From contig OX411552.1 of the NCBI GenBank assembly GCA_948146395.1, forward strand, positions 7,143,686 to 7,207,685: DNA of 64,000 nt, read 5' to 3'. This document shows, piece after piece, positions 12,937 through 23,434 of this stretch. The notes under the pieces are model-generated. The model saw only the letters and a list, made by a program, of their open reading frames with translations. It ran no database searches and was not told the DNA's origin. The stretch is from Fragum whitleyi (lineage: Eukaryota > Mollusca > Bivalvia > Cardiida > Cardiidae). The stretch's first letter is position 1; every line of letters starts with the position of its first letter. Both the position numbers and the translations under genes were made by a program.

Positions 12937-12980
<44 letters not shown>
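12935..12980 (+). repeat. (TTG)n microsatellite
   Basis: About 15 uninterrupted TTG/GTT units. It creates spurious poly-Leu and poly-Thr open frames on the two strands. Confidence 0.95.
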
Positions 12981-13377
12981 CTGATGGCTTATATGAACTA
13001 TTTTCTTTTCCCTGATACAGTGTCTCGAATAATTGTACTTGAATGCAGATGGTGGGGGCGCAGATTGGGCTGTACAAATTCAAGTTTGCACGATGTAACC
13101 TGTGCCCACACTCTCTGTAACTCATATGAACTATGACTAAAAAATGTATCATATCGTCCCTAAAGCATGTGAAATCAATTACTTCGCATGGCTTGGACTA
13201 TTCAATGGTGGCATAATACAGGAGCGTATTTGGGACAAATTATTGCCCTGAATCTCCAACTGGATTAAAATACATTCAAATATGGATTTTCCCGAAAAGA
13301 AGTCTGTCATTACCAACTAATGACTGCCTAATGACTATACTTTCAAATTCAATGAAATGATCTTTATAAAATTTTGA

Positions 13378-13512
13378 CTAATTATGTGTCCTTAAACATG
13401 TATTATTAGTATTTGAATATTGTGAAAGCTTATGTAGGCATTTTTTCTCATGCTGTACAATAATATACCAAGAGTGAATAAAGGATTTTGTGTTGTATTG
13501 TATTGTATTGTA
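13378..13512 (+). mobile_element. Retroelement 3' end with (TGTAT)n tail
   Basis: A short AT-rich sequence with GAATAAAGG is followed directly by TGTTGTATTGTATTGTATTG-type repeats. The same tail type ends the minus-strand LINE at the window start. The body does not obviously match that LINE's 3' UTR, so this is probably a 5'-truncated copy of a related family. Confidence 0.45.
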
Positions 13513-13978
13513 TTCACCACTTGCTATCACTGAAAAAAGCCACATCCCACGTTTTAGTGGTAAATCAACAATCAAAATCTGAAATAAAAGAGTGATATAA
13601 AAACCTAACCAAACCTAATCATAATGGTTATATGCTATAAATTTGAAAAAAAATCTAAGGAAGACATTCCAAAGCCAGGGTCATTGTGTAATATTGCAAA
13701 TGAAAAGATATAATGCCGTAAATACAATATGACAGTTGTGATAAGATAAATGGTGTGTTTTATGTGTTTATTTGATTGTGCTGGACAAGAAATATCAGTA
13801 GATTGGCTATTGATAAGTCACACGCTATTATATCGTGACTGAATACAATATCGTTTCTATTGAATGACATATTGAGCAGATTAAAGGTAGAAATGCATGA
13901 GTAAGCTTTTTCAGCGTTTTGGATAAAAAAATGAGCTTCGTTTTAAGCCTCTTATTAACCCCGAATAACTTTATAACT

Positions 13979-14126
13979 TACCACGTTCCAACTTGCTCAA
14001 GCGACCATGCCTATTACAGGGCTGTTTTATTAAGTGAGAGTTGTCAAACCCTTTTTTCTGAAATCAATAAAGGCTACATGTATCTTAAAAGTAGGTATTA
14101 TTGCTTTAAAATAAAAATGAATTCTT
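13979..14126 (+). mobile_element. Mariner-type MITE copy 3, left half
   Basis: TA then CCACGTTCCAACTTGCTCAAGCGACC aligns with the left arm of the copy at 11692. Similarity continues to about 14120 and then stops at a LINE fragment. The matching right half resumes near 15800. Confidence 0.5.
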
Positions 14127-14129
14127 AGA

Positions 14130-15420
14130 TAGATAGGTAGATTTATTTCGGTAAAACAGATCATACAATAATCAAGTAGTACAATAAAACGATAAATACG
14201 ATGATGCAATCACATTTTAAATGATGATTTACGTAACAATATTACATGCGTAAAAAACATTGTTACGATCTAAAACTTGAACAAAGAAACAAGCTTTTCA
14301 GAGAATTAAACTACCCATTAAATGACCCCAAACCAAGGATAACACGATAAAGAGACAATTCTTATTTCCATCGTGGTCCTGATAACAATAACAACAGGGT
14401 GGCATGACAAAATGAGAGGCCTGTTCTCGAAAGCAGAAGATCAATAATGTTAAAAAGTAAATTTATATTTTAAAAGTTAATTATCACAGTAAATTGTGGT
14501 AGTACTGCGAAAATACCGCAAAAGCAGCCCATACAAGCCACTATTACGAGAATTCCGCAAGACGACGTCAAAATTATCACAGAGAATTTTATCACATATC
14601 ACCTACATAAAAAAAAAAGATTTTGGTCATTTGTTAAAAAGTGCTTGACCTTTTTGCTTAAAAGTCCCATAATTTGAAAGGTTTGTTATATCAACGGGAA
14701 GATTGTTCCATAATTTGCAAGCATTGAAGCAAAAAGATTTTGACCCAAATGATTTGACTTTAGGCACAAGGTATCCCTGTTTTGAGCTCAGCCTTGTGTT
14801 GTAATCATGAACAGATGCCTATGAAACAAAGAAATGTTTCAAATACTCTGGTGCCAAATCATTATTGATTTTGAATAAGTGACACAACATGATCTGTGCA
14901 ACTCTACTCTATACAGGTAACCAGTTAAGCTTTTTGAAATGTTATATTGAGATATTCGTTCTTGCGTCTAAATTAAGAATAAATCTTATAAGCTTATTTT
15001 GGGTAGTTTGCAACTTAGTTTTTAACTTTTGATTAAGACTGTGAAACCATATTGAGCAGGCATAATCATAATGACACTGTATAAGAGATGTTGCTAGGAT
15101 TCTTTTTGTATGCTGGCATAAAAATCTTTCTTTCGATAAAGGAATTTAAGTCGAGCATTGGCTTTCTTTAAAACAGACTCAGCTAGGGATGTAAAAGATA
15201 AAGTTTGATCAATGGTGACACCTAAATACTTAACCGAGGAAGAATGACCAATAGGAGTTCCATTACAAGACACGTTGAAAGTTGGTTGTGACTTCAGTTT
15301 CTGCCTGGAACCAAATAATATTGACTCTGTTTTTTATTGTCAAAGCGCAATAAAACTGTATCAGTAAAGGATTCCAAAGAGTTTATACAACGTAGGATTA
15401 CAGTTACGAACATCTCGAAA
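14130..15420 (-). mobile_element. 5'-truncated LINE fragment inserted in a MITE
   Basis: The minus strand carries the end of a reverse-transcriptase ORF (15360 to 14630) followed by a 3' UTR that finishes at a short (CTAT)n-like tail near 14130. It is a different LINE family from the one at 1-4.4 kb. Its 3' UTR contains a block (GGATAACACGA ... CTTATTTCCATCGTGGTCC at 14337-14383) that recurs at 16795-16865 and 47463-47515. Confidence 0.7.
14630..15360 (-). pseudogene. LINE reverse transcriptase C-terminal region, decayed
   Basis: The minus-strand translation begins with KTESILFGSRQKLK. It goes on with VKYLGVTIDQTLSF (about 15190-15235), SVLKKANARLKFLYRKKDF and, after a frameshift near 15090, LIQCHYDYACSIWFHSL and KLNWLPV. 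It ends with ACKLWNNLPVDI before a stop near 14632. This is the typical thumb/C-terminal part of CR1-, L2- or RTE-like LINE polymerases. Besides the frameshift there are at least two in-frame stops. The catalytic core upstream is missing, so the copy is 5'-truncated and dead. Confidence 0.8.
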
Positions 15421-15800
15421 TTGATAAGGTGAATGATATTGGAATGATTTTGGAATGAAAACGAATGAGTGTGTGGAGCAAGTTTTTGAGTTAAAACGAA
15501 GGGAGATAATCCAATATCGCAAATTTTGTTCAATGTAAACAAAATTAGCTATATTTATTACCCCTTTTTCATAAAATACGTAAAAAATGGCTTTTTATGT
15601 CTTTACGAAACAATAGTACGCCTCAATAAAATCATGGACGTTTTCTATATTTTTTATTTGGATTTAGCTATTGAACTAGTATTTTTAGTGATTTTGGGGC
15701 TTTTTTGAGCGGTTTCAGTGAGTGTTTGGAATGAATGATTTGAGCGCTGAGTGAGGGATTTAGAATGGTTAAAATTGAGATGAATGTCAATTTCACGATG
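15420..15800. repeat. Dispersed AT-rich repeat, similar to 9035-9230
   Basis: It contains GAATGA/GAGTG-rich sequence and a segment matching 9035-9230. Weaker similarity to 18912-19050 and, in inverse, to 21955-22030 is visible. It lies between the LINE fragment and the right half of the split MITE. The nature of this repeat is unknown. Confidence 0.4.
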
Positions 15801-15952
15801 TTACTAACTGTATTGAGAAGTTCGCAGTTAAACACAAATTGAATCAAGTTAAAATCAAGTTAAAAGATTTATTTGTAAGCAAATCAGGTATTAAAAGTCC
15901 ATTTTCCTTAATGTCCGTTTCAAGATGGTTCCGTAAGTGACTTACTGTGATT
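15800..15952 (+). mobile_element. Mariner-type MITE copy 3, right half
   Basis: TGAGAAGTTCGCA, TTATTTGTAAGCAAA, CCATTTTCCTTAA and GATGGTTCCGTAAGTG align in order with the right arm of the copy at 11692, ending in TTACTG. Confidence 0.5.
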
Positions 15953-16019
15953 GCAATAACATATTATTTTTCCGATAATTGATTTAACCCACAAGTGAAC
16001 AACAAACAAAGCGCAGTAC

Positions 16020-16256
16020 AAAGTATTTTTTTTAAAGAAATCAGGTGCACCATGAACGGACTCTGATCAGCCTGTGCAGCCAATCAGCCTGATCATAGTC
16101 TACTAATTTTCGCTCTGTACATAGACAGGTATTGAGCTTTATAGTGCCTGTATACAATAGATGCACATCTCTATGCATTTTGTTTCTACCCACGCTGGTC
16201 TTTGTGGAGTTTTCGGGCGCCACTTCATTTGTTAGAAATGTCACGTTTGTGCATGT
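16020..16256. mobile_element. Diverged copy of the GAGCCTGTG MITE family
   Basis: ACTCTGATCAGCCTGTGCAG near the left and TTAGAAATGTCACGTTTGTGC at the right correspond to internal and right-end motifs of the copies at 41030 and elsewhere. It is old and heavily mutated. Confidence 0.4.
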
Positions 16257-16305
16257 AATAATTATAATAATAATGATATAGAGGATAATCGTTTGTTTCA
16301 GTGTA

Positions 16306-16520
16306 AGATCGATTTATATTTCATTGAGTGAACAACAAAAGCTATATTTTCACGGGGAAAATATAGCTTTTTCTGTTCACGAAATGAAATATCAATCGAT
16401 CTTACTCGAAAAACAAACGATTATTCTATTTCTTTAATGCAAAAATGAAACAAAATGTGAAATTTCTAGGACATATTTTCGTTTAGCGCGTCATTTTGCA
16501 CGTGATTGCTATGAACGTTC
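16306..16520. repeat. Hairpin element
   Basis: A long inverted repeat spans 16306-16408: GATCGATTTATATTTCATTG pairs with the sequence ending CAATCGATC. The inner arms GCTATATTTTC and GAAAATATAGC surround a 4-5 nt loop. Downstream sequence to about 16520 is shared with 6140-6385. Confidence 0.6.
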
Positions 16521-16789
16521 ATTGTGACGTCACTTATTTCGCCCCGCATAGATGACGTCAGATAGGGTGAAATGCACAAAAGCAGGGTATAAAATTTTGA
16601 TAATTTCACTGCTTTTGCGGTGAGATTATCAAGTGATAATCTACCGTTATTCCTCGATAAACCACCGAAAAGCATTAAAGAAAAAAACTTTATTAAGGTA
16701 AAAGAGTACAGAACATGGCATAATAAGAATAACATTACAATAATATTGCACAGATTACTTTAGGGAAAAAAAGAACCATGTTATGCGCC

Positions 16790-16870
16790 CCATTACTAAG
16801 GATAGCACAAAAAAGAAGAAATTTAAATCTACTTATTTCCATTGTGGTCCTGGGCAATGGAGGCATGACA
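16790..16870. repeat. Block shared with two LINE-like 3' UTR regions
   Basis: AAGGATAGCACAAA then ACTTATTTCCATTGTGGTCC recurs at 14337-14383 and 47463-47515 with the same order and spacing. It is probably a conserved 3' UTR segment of one LINE family. Confidence 0.45.
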
Positions 16871-17109
16871 CTGACAGTCATGTTTATAATTTAATAATAT
16901 AAGATATGAATATGTATCAAATTAAAAGAAAGAAAAAAATAAATTATTTCACATTTGAGTATCACAGACAAAAGTATCATATTTCAAACAGTAATAGAAG
17001 ATCATGCTAATCACAGTGGGGTACTATACAGTTATAAAAAGCAGTGGCGTACTTTAAAGTTATAAAAAGCATATGCTTAATTTTTAATCTGTATTTGCTC
17101 TCATTTCTA

Positions 17110-17155
17110 GTGTGTGTGTGTGTGTGTTTTTTTGTTTTTGTTTTGTTTTTATTTT
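17110..17155 (+). repeat. (TG)n and T-rich microsatellite
   Basis: About eight TG dinucleotides are followed by T runs. Confidence 0.85.
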
Positions 17156-17463
17156 TAAGAGAGCCCAGACACGATAACCTATATCATTAACAAGGCAATC
17201 AACACAATAAAGTTTGTCTGATATTGCTGGGGCCATTTGACAAGGACATATGACCTTAATCAATTTTGGTTGATAAACGTAATCAAATAATGCCATCGGA
17301 GAAATTTTTCCCTGTCTTTTCTGTAAAATGTAGTCAGTCAGTTACCGTGAATTGATTTTATACTTCTCGCACATTAAATAGTTTGTTTGTTTTCAACCCA
17401 TCTTAACGCACATCATGCTGAAAAAAAGAAAACTGTATTCAAGTGTGTAAAACAATGCATGGA

Positions 17464-17628
17464 TTAAGGTAGTGGATCCGTAATAGCTTCGCAACGTCTC
17501 AGAAGTAATGAACTTTATCAGTGTTAACCGAGGTTTCCTAATGATTTTCATTAGGAAACCTCGGTTTACACTGTGAAAGATCATATTGTCCAAAATGTTG
17601 CGGAACTATTACGGGTCCACTACCTTAA
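17464..17628. mobile_element. TTAA-flanked palindromic MITE, copy 1
   Basis: TTAA then GGTAGTGGATCCGTAATAG on the left mirrors CTATTACGGGTCCACTACC then TTAA on the right. The centre is a near-perfect palindrome (ACCGAGGTTTCCTAATGA and its complement). The TTAA target site and lack of coding sequence suggest a piggyBac-type nonautonomous element. Sister copies: 45344-45508 and 46378-46541. Confidence 0.85.
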
Positions 17629-17899
17629 TTGGGGGGCCAGTGTCAGAGTTTGAAATACTTTACTGCTTTGAAATAGAAAATTAGGCAGATAGACTTAGAT
17701 CAGTCTTCACATGTGGAAAAAAACGGAACACTACAAGGTCAACACTAGAAGGGTTAAATGAAGGGTTAAACACGGTACTGATTATCTATCTATCTTTTAA
17801 ATCAAACTATATAATACATTTGCCGAGGTTAAATTCAACACACTCAACCAAAAAATTAATGGTGAAAAGTAATATTTGATAAGGTGCCCATAAAGTGTA

Positions 17900-17982
17900 C
17901 TTTATGATAATAACAATGATAATAATTATGATTATTATTATAATTATCATTATTATTACCATTGTTATTTTCATTATTTCAA
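17900..17982. repeat. AT-rich trinucleotide palindrome
   Basis: ATAATAACAATGATAATAA and its complement face each other around 17940. It is a low-complexity cruciform-prone site. Confidence 0.75.
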
Positions 17983-18079
17983 TTATCGAAAATTATATAA
18001 TATCTAGCAAGAATTGCTCAAGGTGAGCGTCCAATGTCTGTCGTCAGTCGTATGGCGTCCACACTTTCTTTTAACATCT

Positions 18080-19560
18080 CCTCCTTTACTGGTATGCCAA
18101 TCTTGATGAAACTTTTCAGGGAAGTTTCTTGGTTCAAGCTCTACCAATGTTGTTCAAATATTAAAACCCACCCTTAACTCTTGTTGTCGTGGCAACAAAA
18201 ATGGGTCAAATAGGACAATCTTCAAAATCTTCTTCTCTAAAAGCAGCAGGCAGATAGCTTTCTTATTTGGTATGTAACATCATCTAGTGGACTTCTACCA
18301 AGTTTATTCATACCAAGACCCTGGGGTCATATTTGGGCTCCTCTCGTGCGCATCCCTTTTTACATAGAATCAAAGAGTAAAAATCATCAAAAACCTTCTT
18401 CTTTGAAACCATTACGCAGACAGTTTTTTATATCTGGTAGGTAGTATAACCTAGTAGACCTCTATAAAGTTTGTTCATATCATGACACTGGGTGACATTT
18501 GGGCTCCACCCGGGAACAGTGAAAGAGGGAAAAATTAAAAAAAAAATCTCCGAAAACAGAAGGCAGACAGCTTTTATATTTAGCATTTAGCGTCATGTAG
18601 TGGACGTCTACCAAGTTTCTGCAAATCATGATACTGGGCTCTAACCTGGCGTTTCCTGTTTTACATAGAGTCAAAATATAAACTCTTTAAAACGTCTTTT
18701 GCTCTGAAACAAGAAGGTGGAAGGCCATCATCCTTTGTAGATAGCATAATCTAGTGGAGCTTCTTCAAGTATGTTCATTTCAAACCCCTTGGGTCAAAGT
18801 TGGGCTCCACCCGAGCGTATCCGATTTTACTTAGAAATAAGGTCCAAAATCTTTAAAAAATATTCTTCTCTGAAACCATAAGACAGAAAGCCTTTATATT
18901 TTCTTATGTACACTTAACAACATCGAGAAATTGAAAAGCTTAATAATTTGAGTGCTTTTGGAATGATACTGAAAGAGTGAGTGGAGATGGTTTTGAGTGA
19001 AATGTACGATAAATATATTTTTTTCTAATAATTTCCGAGCGTTTTTGATGGATTTGGGTCAGATTCGGGCTCAGCACGGGTTCATCCCATTTTACATAGT
19101 AACAAAATGGAAAATATAAGAAAGTCTTTATCTCTGAAACCAAAAGGCAGACATCTTTCATATTTTGTTTGTAATATTAAATAGTGGACCCTTAACTATG
19201 TTTTAAAGCCATGCCCTGGTTGATTGATTGGTTTAATGGAGTTTTACGCCGCTTTAAACATTTTTTCAGTTATATCGCAGAAGTTGGAGCACCTACCAAT
19301 GGATTCCTGGTATTTATCTCACCAATACTAGCATCACATCCTTCCCTAGCCTCCAGCTGCTACATAGGTCTACGATCATCAACCAATTTGTGAGATAAAT
19401 ACATGTAGTCGGGAAGAATGAGTGCCGCCGTCGGCCATGCCCTGGGTCATATTGGGGCTCTGAATGGGTCCACCCAAATTAACATAAACACAAAGGAGGA
19501 AATCTTGAAAAAAAACATTTTCACTGAAACCAGAAGGCAGAGGCTAAATAGTTATTTTAT
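18080..19560 (+). repeat. Degenerate tandem array, ~145-165 bp units
   Basis: About eight diverged units share CTACCAAGTTTGTTCAT, TTGGGCTCCACCCG, TTTTACATAGA and CTTCTCTGAAACCAGAAGG in the same order. Unit starts are near 18295, 18462, 18605 and 18757, and onwards. The array is interrupted by other repeat sequence around 18912-19050 and by a SINE at 19220-19433. It looks like the core of an old bivalve Helitron-like (pearl) element, but no ends were identified. Confidence 0.7.
19220..19433 (-). mobile_element. 5'-truncated SINE with 12 bp target-site duplication
   Basis: GCCATGCCCTGG occurs exactly at 19208-19219 and 19434-19445, flanking the insert. The body (GGAGTTTTACGCCGCTTT, TTCCTGGTATTT, CCTAGCCTCCAGCTGCTA) matches the SINEs at 23047-23318 and 52609-52887. 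The tRNA head at the right end is missing except for its last few bases. The 3' tail on the left is (AATC)n. It sits inside the tandem array, so it is younger than the array. Confidence 0.85.
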
Positions 19561-19658
19561 TCTGTCGACTTTATTTTTGTGCAAAGATGGCTGAATATGG
19601 CTAGCCGTGCCTTTGGTATCGGTACAAGAAAAGACAAGGTTCACGAACATAAGAAATT

Positions 19659-20166
19659 GGCCCTGTAAAATCAGCATTTTTCTGATTTCTAATGTACACA
19701 ATTAAACCTACCTTTTTATATCAACATATACACGGTCTTTCAAATAATAATAAGATTAATTTAAAAAACAACACACTTTCCTAAAATTAGCCAATAAAAT
19801 AGCCAAAATCCGCAGCAATGACTAAAATGCCCCAAAATAGTTCTTTAAAGTTAAAAAAGATACGGTCTCCTTCTAGATTCACCTCAATATTTTTATCAAG
19901 TTATGGCTATGAGTTCTAGAAAGTTTTAGTGAAATATTGTGGTGTCGCAATTAGCACTTCAATTTTTTTTAGCAGCATGAATTTCAAATTTGTTGAAAAT
20001 AGACAATATTACAGTTTTAGAGCTACTCTGAAGGCATTTTTTCAAGAAATGGCGAGGTTATTGAAAATATTCTTTGTACAATTCGAGAGAAGGGGATAAT
20101 GGTAACCACGAAAACTTAGTTTCATTGAGATTATTATAAATCAGAAAAAGTCGATTTTACAGGGCC
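19659..20166. mobile_element. Inverted-repeat element, 508 bp
   Basis: GGCCCTGTAAAATC then TTTTTCTGATTT on the left pairs with AAATCAGAAAAA and GATTTTACAGGGCC on the right. There is no coding sequence inside. The target-site duplication is unclear. Probably a nonautonomous DNA transposon. Confidence 0.65.
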
Positions 20167-20169
20167 AAA

Positions 20170-21130
20170 ATCTACATTTTGTTAACCGTGTTCTTTATAT
20201 TGAAAGTCTAATAGCATAGATCTAAATGACCATGGAAGTTATTCATCAGTCTGTTCTTTTTATTCCACAAATAACAGCTAGTGACTCTACTCTTCCCACG
20301 CCTGTCCAGTATGTTCTCTCAGACAGGATACAGGAAATTGAATAGCCTTAGTACAGTTACATATACTGACAAACCATCTCTCATTTGTCAATACGTATAT
20401 CGAGTAGTGCCGATTCTTTCTTTGTTTAGCTAATCTGAGCTCATAGTGCGTTTAGAGCTCGTAGTCGTTCGTTGTCAGTCCATGAACATTTTTTTTTCAA
20501 AAAATATTTTCCTAGAAAACTACCTATCAGGTTTCAACGAATATTTACAGGAAGTATCTACGGGTGATGATTTTCAAAATTATTTCTAGCAATATATTCA
20601 CATGAAGAATTCTGGTATCATGGCATCCAATTGGGATTTCCTTTAAAACGCCCTTCTCCTGCACCTTGAGGATTGATCTTTCAAAGTTTGTTTGTAAATA
20701 AGCCTTGTGATCACCGCCTTAAAAATACTTGTCTAAGTTATGATATTATCTATAAAAGCCCTGTATCTTATTTATAAAAGTCCTATGTTGTAGCTACTTA
20801 CAATGTTCATGGAAATTGAAAAAAGAATCTTTTAGAACCTCTATAACCTTTTTGTAAGATTTTTACACGTAATGAAACTGTGCAAAAATCATCCTTGGTC
20901 CGTCTCTCTTTAAAAACTTTTTGCAACTTTATTACATGAACAACTCTGGTTGAGATTCGACAGTGATTTCTAAGAAGCTGAGACATACTTTAACCACCCT
21001 CCTTCCAAAACTTCTAAACGCATCGAGCTTTCAAATTGTGCATGTAAGTTCGCCTCATCGTCAGCTTCTTGTTCGTTAATATTCCAAGTCATTCCAATAT
21101 GCTTTATATGAGATCTATGTTGCTGGTACA
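20170..21130. other. Gene-free spacer
   Basis: No coding motif, RNA gene or resolved repeat was recognised. Confidence 0.4.
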
Positions 21131-21132
21131 TG

Positions 21133-21475
21133 TACAGCATACTCGAGCGACCACGTCTACCAAACGATCCTGATACTATTAAGCGACCGTTTTCAAAATC
21201 CCTATGTTTAAACCAAAACAAAAAGTAGACATAACTGGTCTAAAAATTATTGTTATGAATTCTATGTTATTTAAAGTCAAAGGAATCGTCTCAGTGAGAC
21301 TATTCAATTTAGTTTAAACAACGTAAGATTTTTTTTTAGAAATTGGCAATTACATACATATTCAATCAAAATTATGTTTCGAATTTGTTTTAAAAAATGT
21401 ATACGAAGCGACCATTTTCTGTAACGACCGCTTTTTGATGGTCTTCTAAGTTGTCGCGTAATACAAGTTTTAATC
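21133..21475. mobile_element. Tc1/mariner-type MITE, copy 2
   Basis: TACAGCATACTCGAGCGACC on the left and GTAACGACCGCTTTTTGATGG then TTGTCGCGTAATACAAG on the right align along their length with the copy at 11692-12039. The centre retains AGGAATCGTCTC/GAGAC. The right end is eroded. Confidence 0.6.
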
Positions 21476-21479
21476 AAAA

Positions 21480-22590
21480 GCCATTTCTTGGAAGAACTTT
21501 TAACGCCATCTGCCCCTGAACCATTAGTAATATGATCAAGGGGAGAATATTCAAAGTAAATAATGACATGAGACGTTCTTGTTACTACTCCGTTACTTTT
21601 TAACCATCTGTGCTTTGTATAACCATTATAGAATAAATTGTGTGAAATGACATAATGAGTTTCCTAATAAGCCTTTGTATGGCTCCTTTTTTAATATAGG
21701 GTTTTCGAATAAAGATCTTTGACCTTTTTAAAGTAAAGAATAGATACATTTTACCATTTCGAAATACGGAATGAGTTTGTTTATACGTCTTCTTTCCTAA
21801 AGGGATTCCCAACTTGACTTAGCAGATAGATCTTAAAGTGATATCCGTTAAAGAAGCCAGTTACAATTCTTGTAGCTTCTAGTTGGGTCGTATCTGTATT
21901 ACAGTTTGTAACATCGTGAAATCGGCATTCACCTCGATCTAAACCATTATTGATTGCTTCATTCATTCATTCTAAACACTCACCCAATCCTTTCATAAAC
22001 GCTCTAAAATCTCTAAGAAAGATAAGGCCAAAAAACTTCATTCAAAATGAATATAGCTAGAATCAAATAAGAATTTCTCTGACATGGTTTGAATTAAAAG
22101 CGCCTGGTTGGCTCCTATAATACAGGGAGCTACTTAAAGAATTTCTCTTTTTAAGGGAGGTAATAAAATCGCGTCAATTTTGTATGATGAAAACTATAGT
22201 ACCCAATTTGTTTTTTGTCCAATTGTGCCATGAAATTTTGTGACCAAACCGCTTTCGGGCACAACTACTCATCTCCAACGACTCTCGTATTATTCAAAAT
22301 GGACCTGTAGGAAAGTTGATGTATTTATTCAGTGTGGTCATGTTGGTAGTTTAATGACATCATTAAAAATGTATTCATCTCTGAAGTGTCTTCCCGTTTT
22401 GTAGAAGGACAGCATTTTCTTGTAGAGTAAATTAGATTTAGTAATGGGTATTCTGCGATAAAGTAGCAATTTCACATTTCTCGTTTCCTCTGCAATTTGA
22501 ATGACAATATTTTGTTTGATATTCCCATGGCGTTTAAATGATATTGAATCAATCAACTCTGCATACCATTTTCTGTAATGCTTTATCACA
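21480..22590. other. Gene-free spacer
   Basis: AT-rich. About 21955-22030 (minus strand) shows weak similarity to the dispersed repeat at 15420-15800. No gene recognised. Confidence 0.4.
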
Positions 22591-22596
22591 AACACC

Positions 22597-22696
22597 ATTC
22601 ACGGTTGAGTTTCAAACGATGTTTGTACTTTTGGGAGGAAAACACAATTCACGGTGGAGTTTCAAACGATGTTTGCGCTTTTGGTAGGAAAATGTC
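22597..22696 (+). repeat. 50 bp tandem duplication
   Basis: ATTCACGGT(T/G)GAGTTTCAAACGATGTTTG begins at 22597 and again at 22647, with only a few differences between the two units. Confidence 0.8.
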
Positions 22697-22969
22697 AGTG
22701 GAAGACCAAAAAATCCAAAATTCAATTCGAATAGCCGGACACCAATTATACAATATTGGCAAACAAATTTTCCTCAGATTGTTTCTCTGATATTATCCAT
22801 GATTAATACCCTGGGAGGGCGGAGCCTAAGTAACGGGTCGTTGCACTTAAGGTTAAGGGAAATCAGCTAATATATCTAAAATAACCTACTTCCAAAGAGA
22901 GTCGACATAAATAACTCGACACCTTAAATCGTGGATTGGTAACCAAATTCTCGTAACTTCAGCTTGACT

Positions 22970-23432
22970 ACTCTCTCACCAATGGGTAGATAATCGTTAA
23001 CCTATGTGAGATAGCAGTCGGAGGCTAGGAAAAGGTGTAATGGTAGTTTTTTGAATGGGTTTTACGCCGCTTTCAACAATTTCGCAGTTATATCGCGGCG
23101 GTCGGAGCACCTAAGAATGGATTCCTGGTATTTCTTTCACCTGTACTACCATTACACCCTTTCCTAGCCTCCGACTGCTATCTCATATAGGTTTGCGATT
23201 ATCTACCCATTGGTGAGAGACAAACGTCGGAAAGGATATTTGCCGCCACCGGGGATCGAACCCACGACATTCAGATTGGAAGTCTTATGCCTAACCAACA
23301 GCGCTATGGTGGCGGCTTGTAATGGTAGTACAGGTGAAAGAAATACCAGGAATCAATTGTTAGGTTCTCCGACCGCCGCGATATAACTGCGAAATTGTTG
23401 AAAGCGACGTAATACCCATTCAAAAAAAAGTC
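22970..23432 (+). mobile_element. Older SINE, split by an opposite SINE
   Basis: The segments 22970-23046 and 23329-23432 together read as one SINE body in plus orientation (CACCAATGGGTAGATAATCG, GCAGTCGGAGGCTAGGAAA, then AATACCAGGAATC, CCGCCGCGATATAACTGCG). The insertion of another SINE between them duplicated GTAATGGTAG. No tRNA head is seen on its left, so it is 5'-truncated. Confidence 0.75.
23047..23318 (-). mobile_element. tRNA-headed SINE nested in an older SINE
   Basis: The minus strand begins with a tRNA-like head (about 23316-23240): acceptor arms GCCGCCA and TGGCGGC pair perfectly, an A box lies in CATAGCGCTGTTGGTTAGG, and a B box is GGGTTCGATCCCC. The body and tail follow towards 23047. 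GTAATGGTAG at 23037-23046 and 23319-23328 is the target-site duplication. The head resembles a tRNA with anticodon TCC or similar, but the weak T stem and attached body make it a SINE promoter, not a functional tRNA gene. RNA polymerase III would read it from the internal boxes. Confidence 0.85.
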
Positions 23433-23434
23433 GA

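Noticed and set aside
12916..13152. Open frames with poly-Thr or poly-Leu
   Set aside because: They are created by the (TTG)n microsatellite.
15294..15542. 82-codon minus-strand frame as a gene
   Set aside because: It overlaps the start of the LINE fragment in a different frame from the conserved RT residues.
17900..17982. Origin-like or regulatory AT palindrome
   Set aside because: It is simple ATT/AAT repeat DNA; there is no independent support for a function.
23240..23316. Functional tRNA-Gly-like gene (minus strand)
   Set aside because: Although the acceptor stem pairs, the T stem is imperfect and it is the head of a SINE with its own target duplication.
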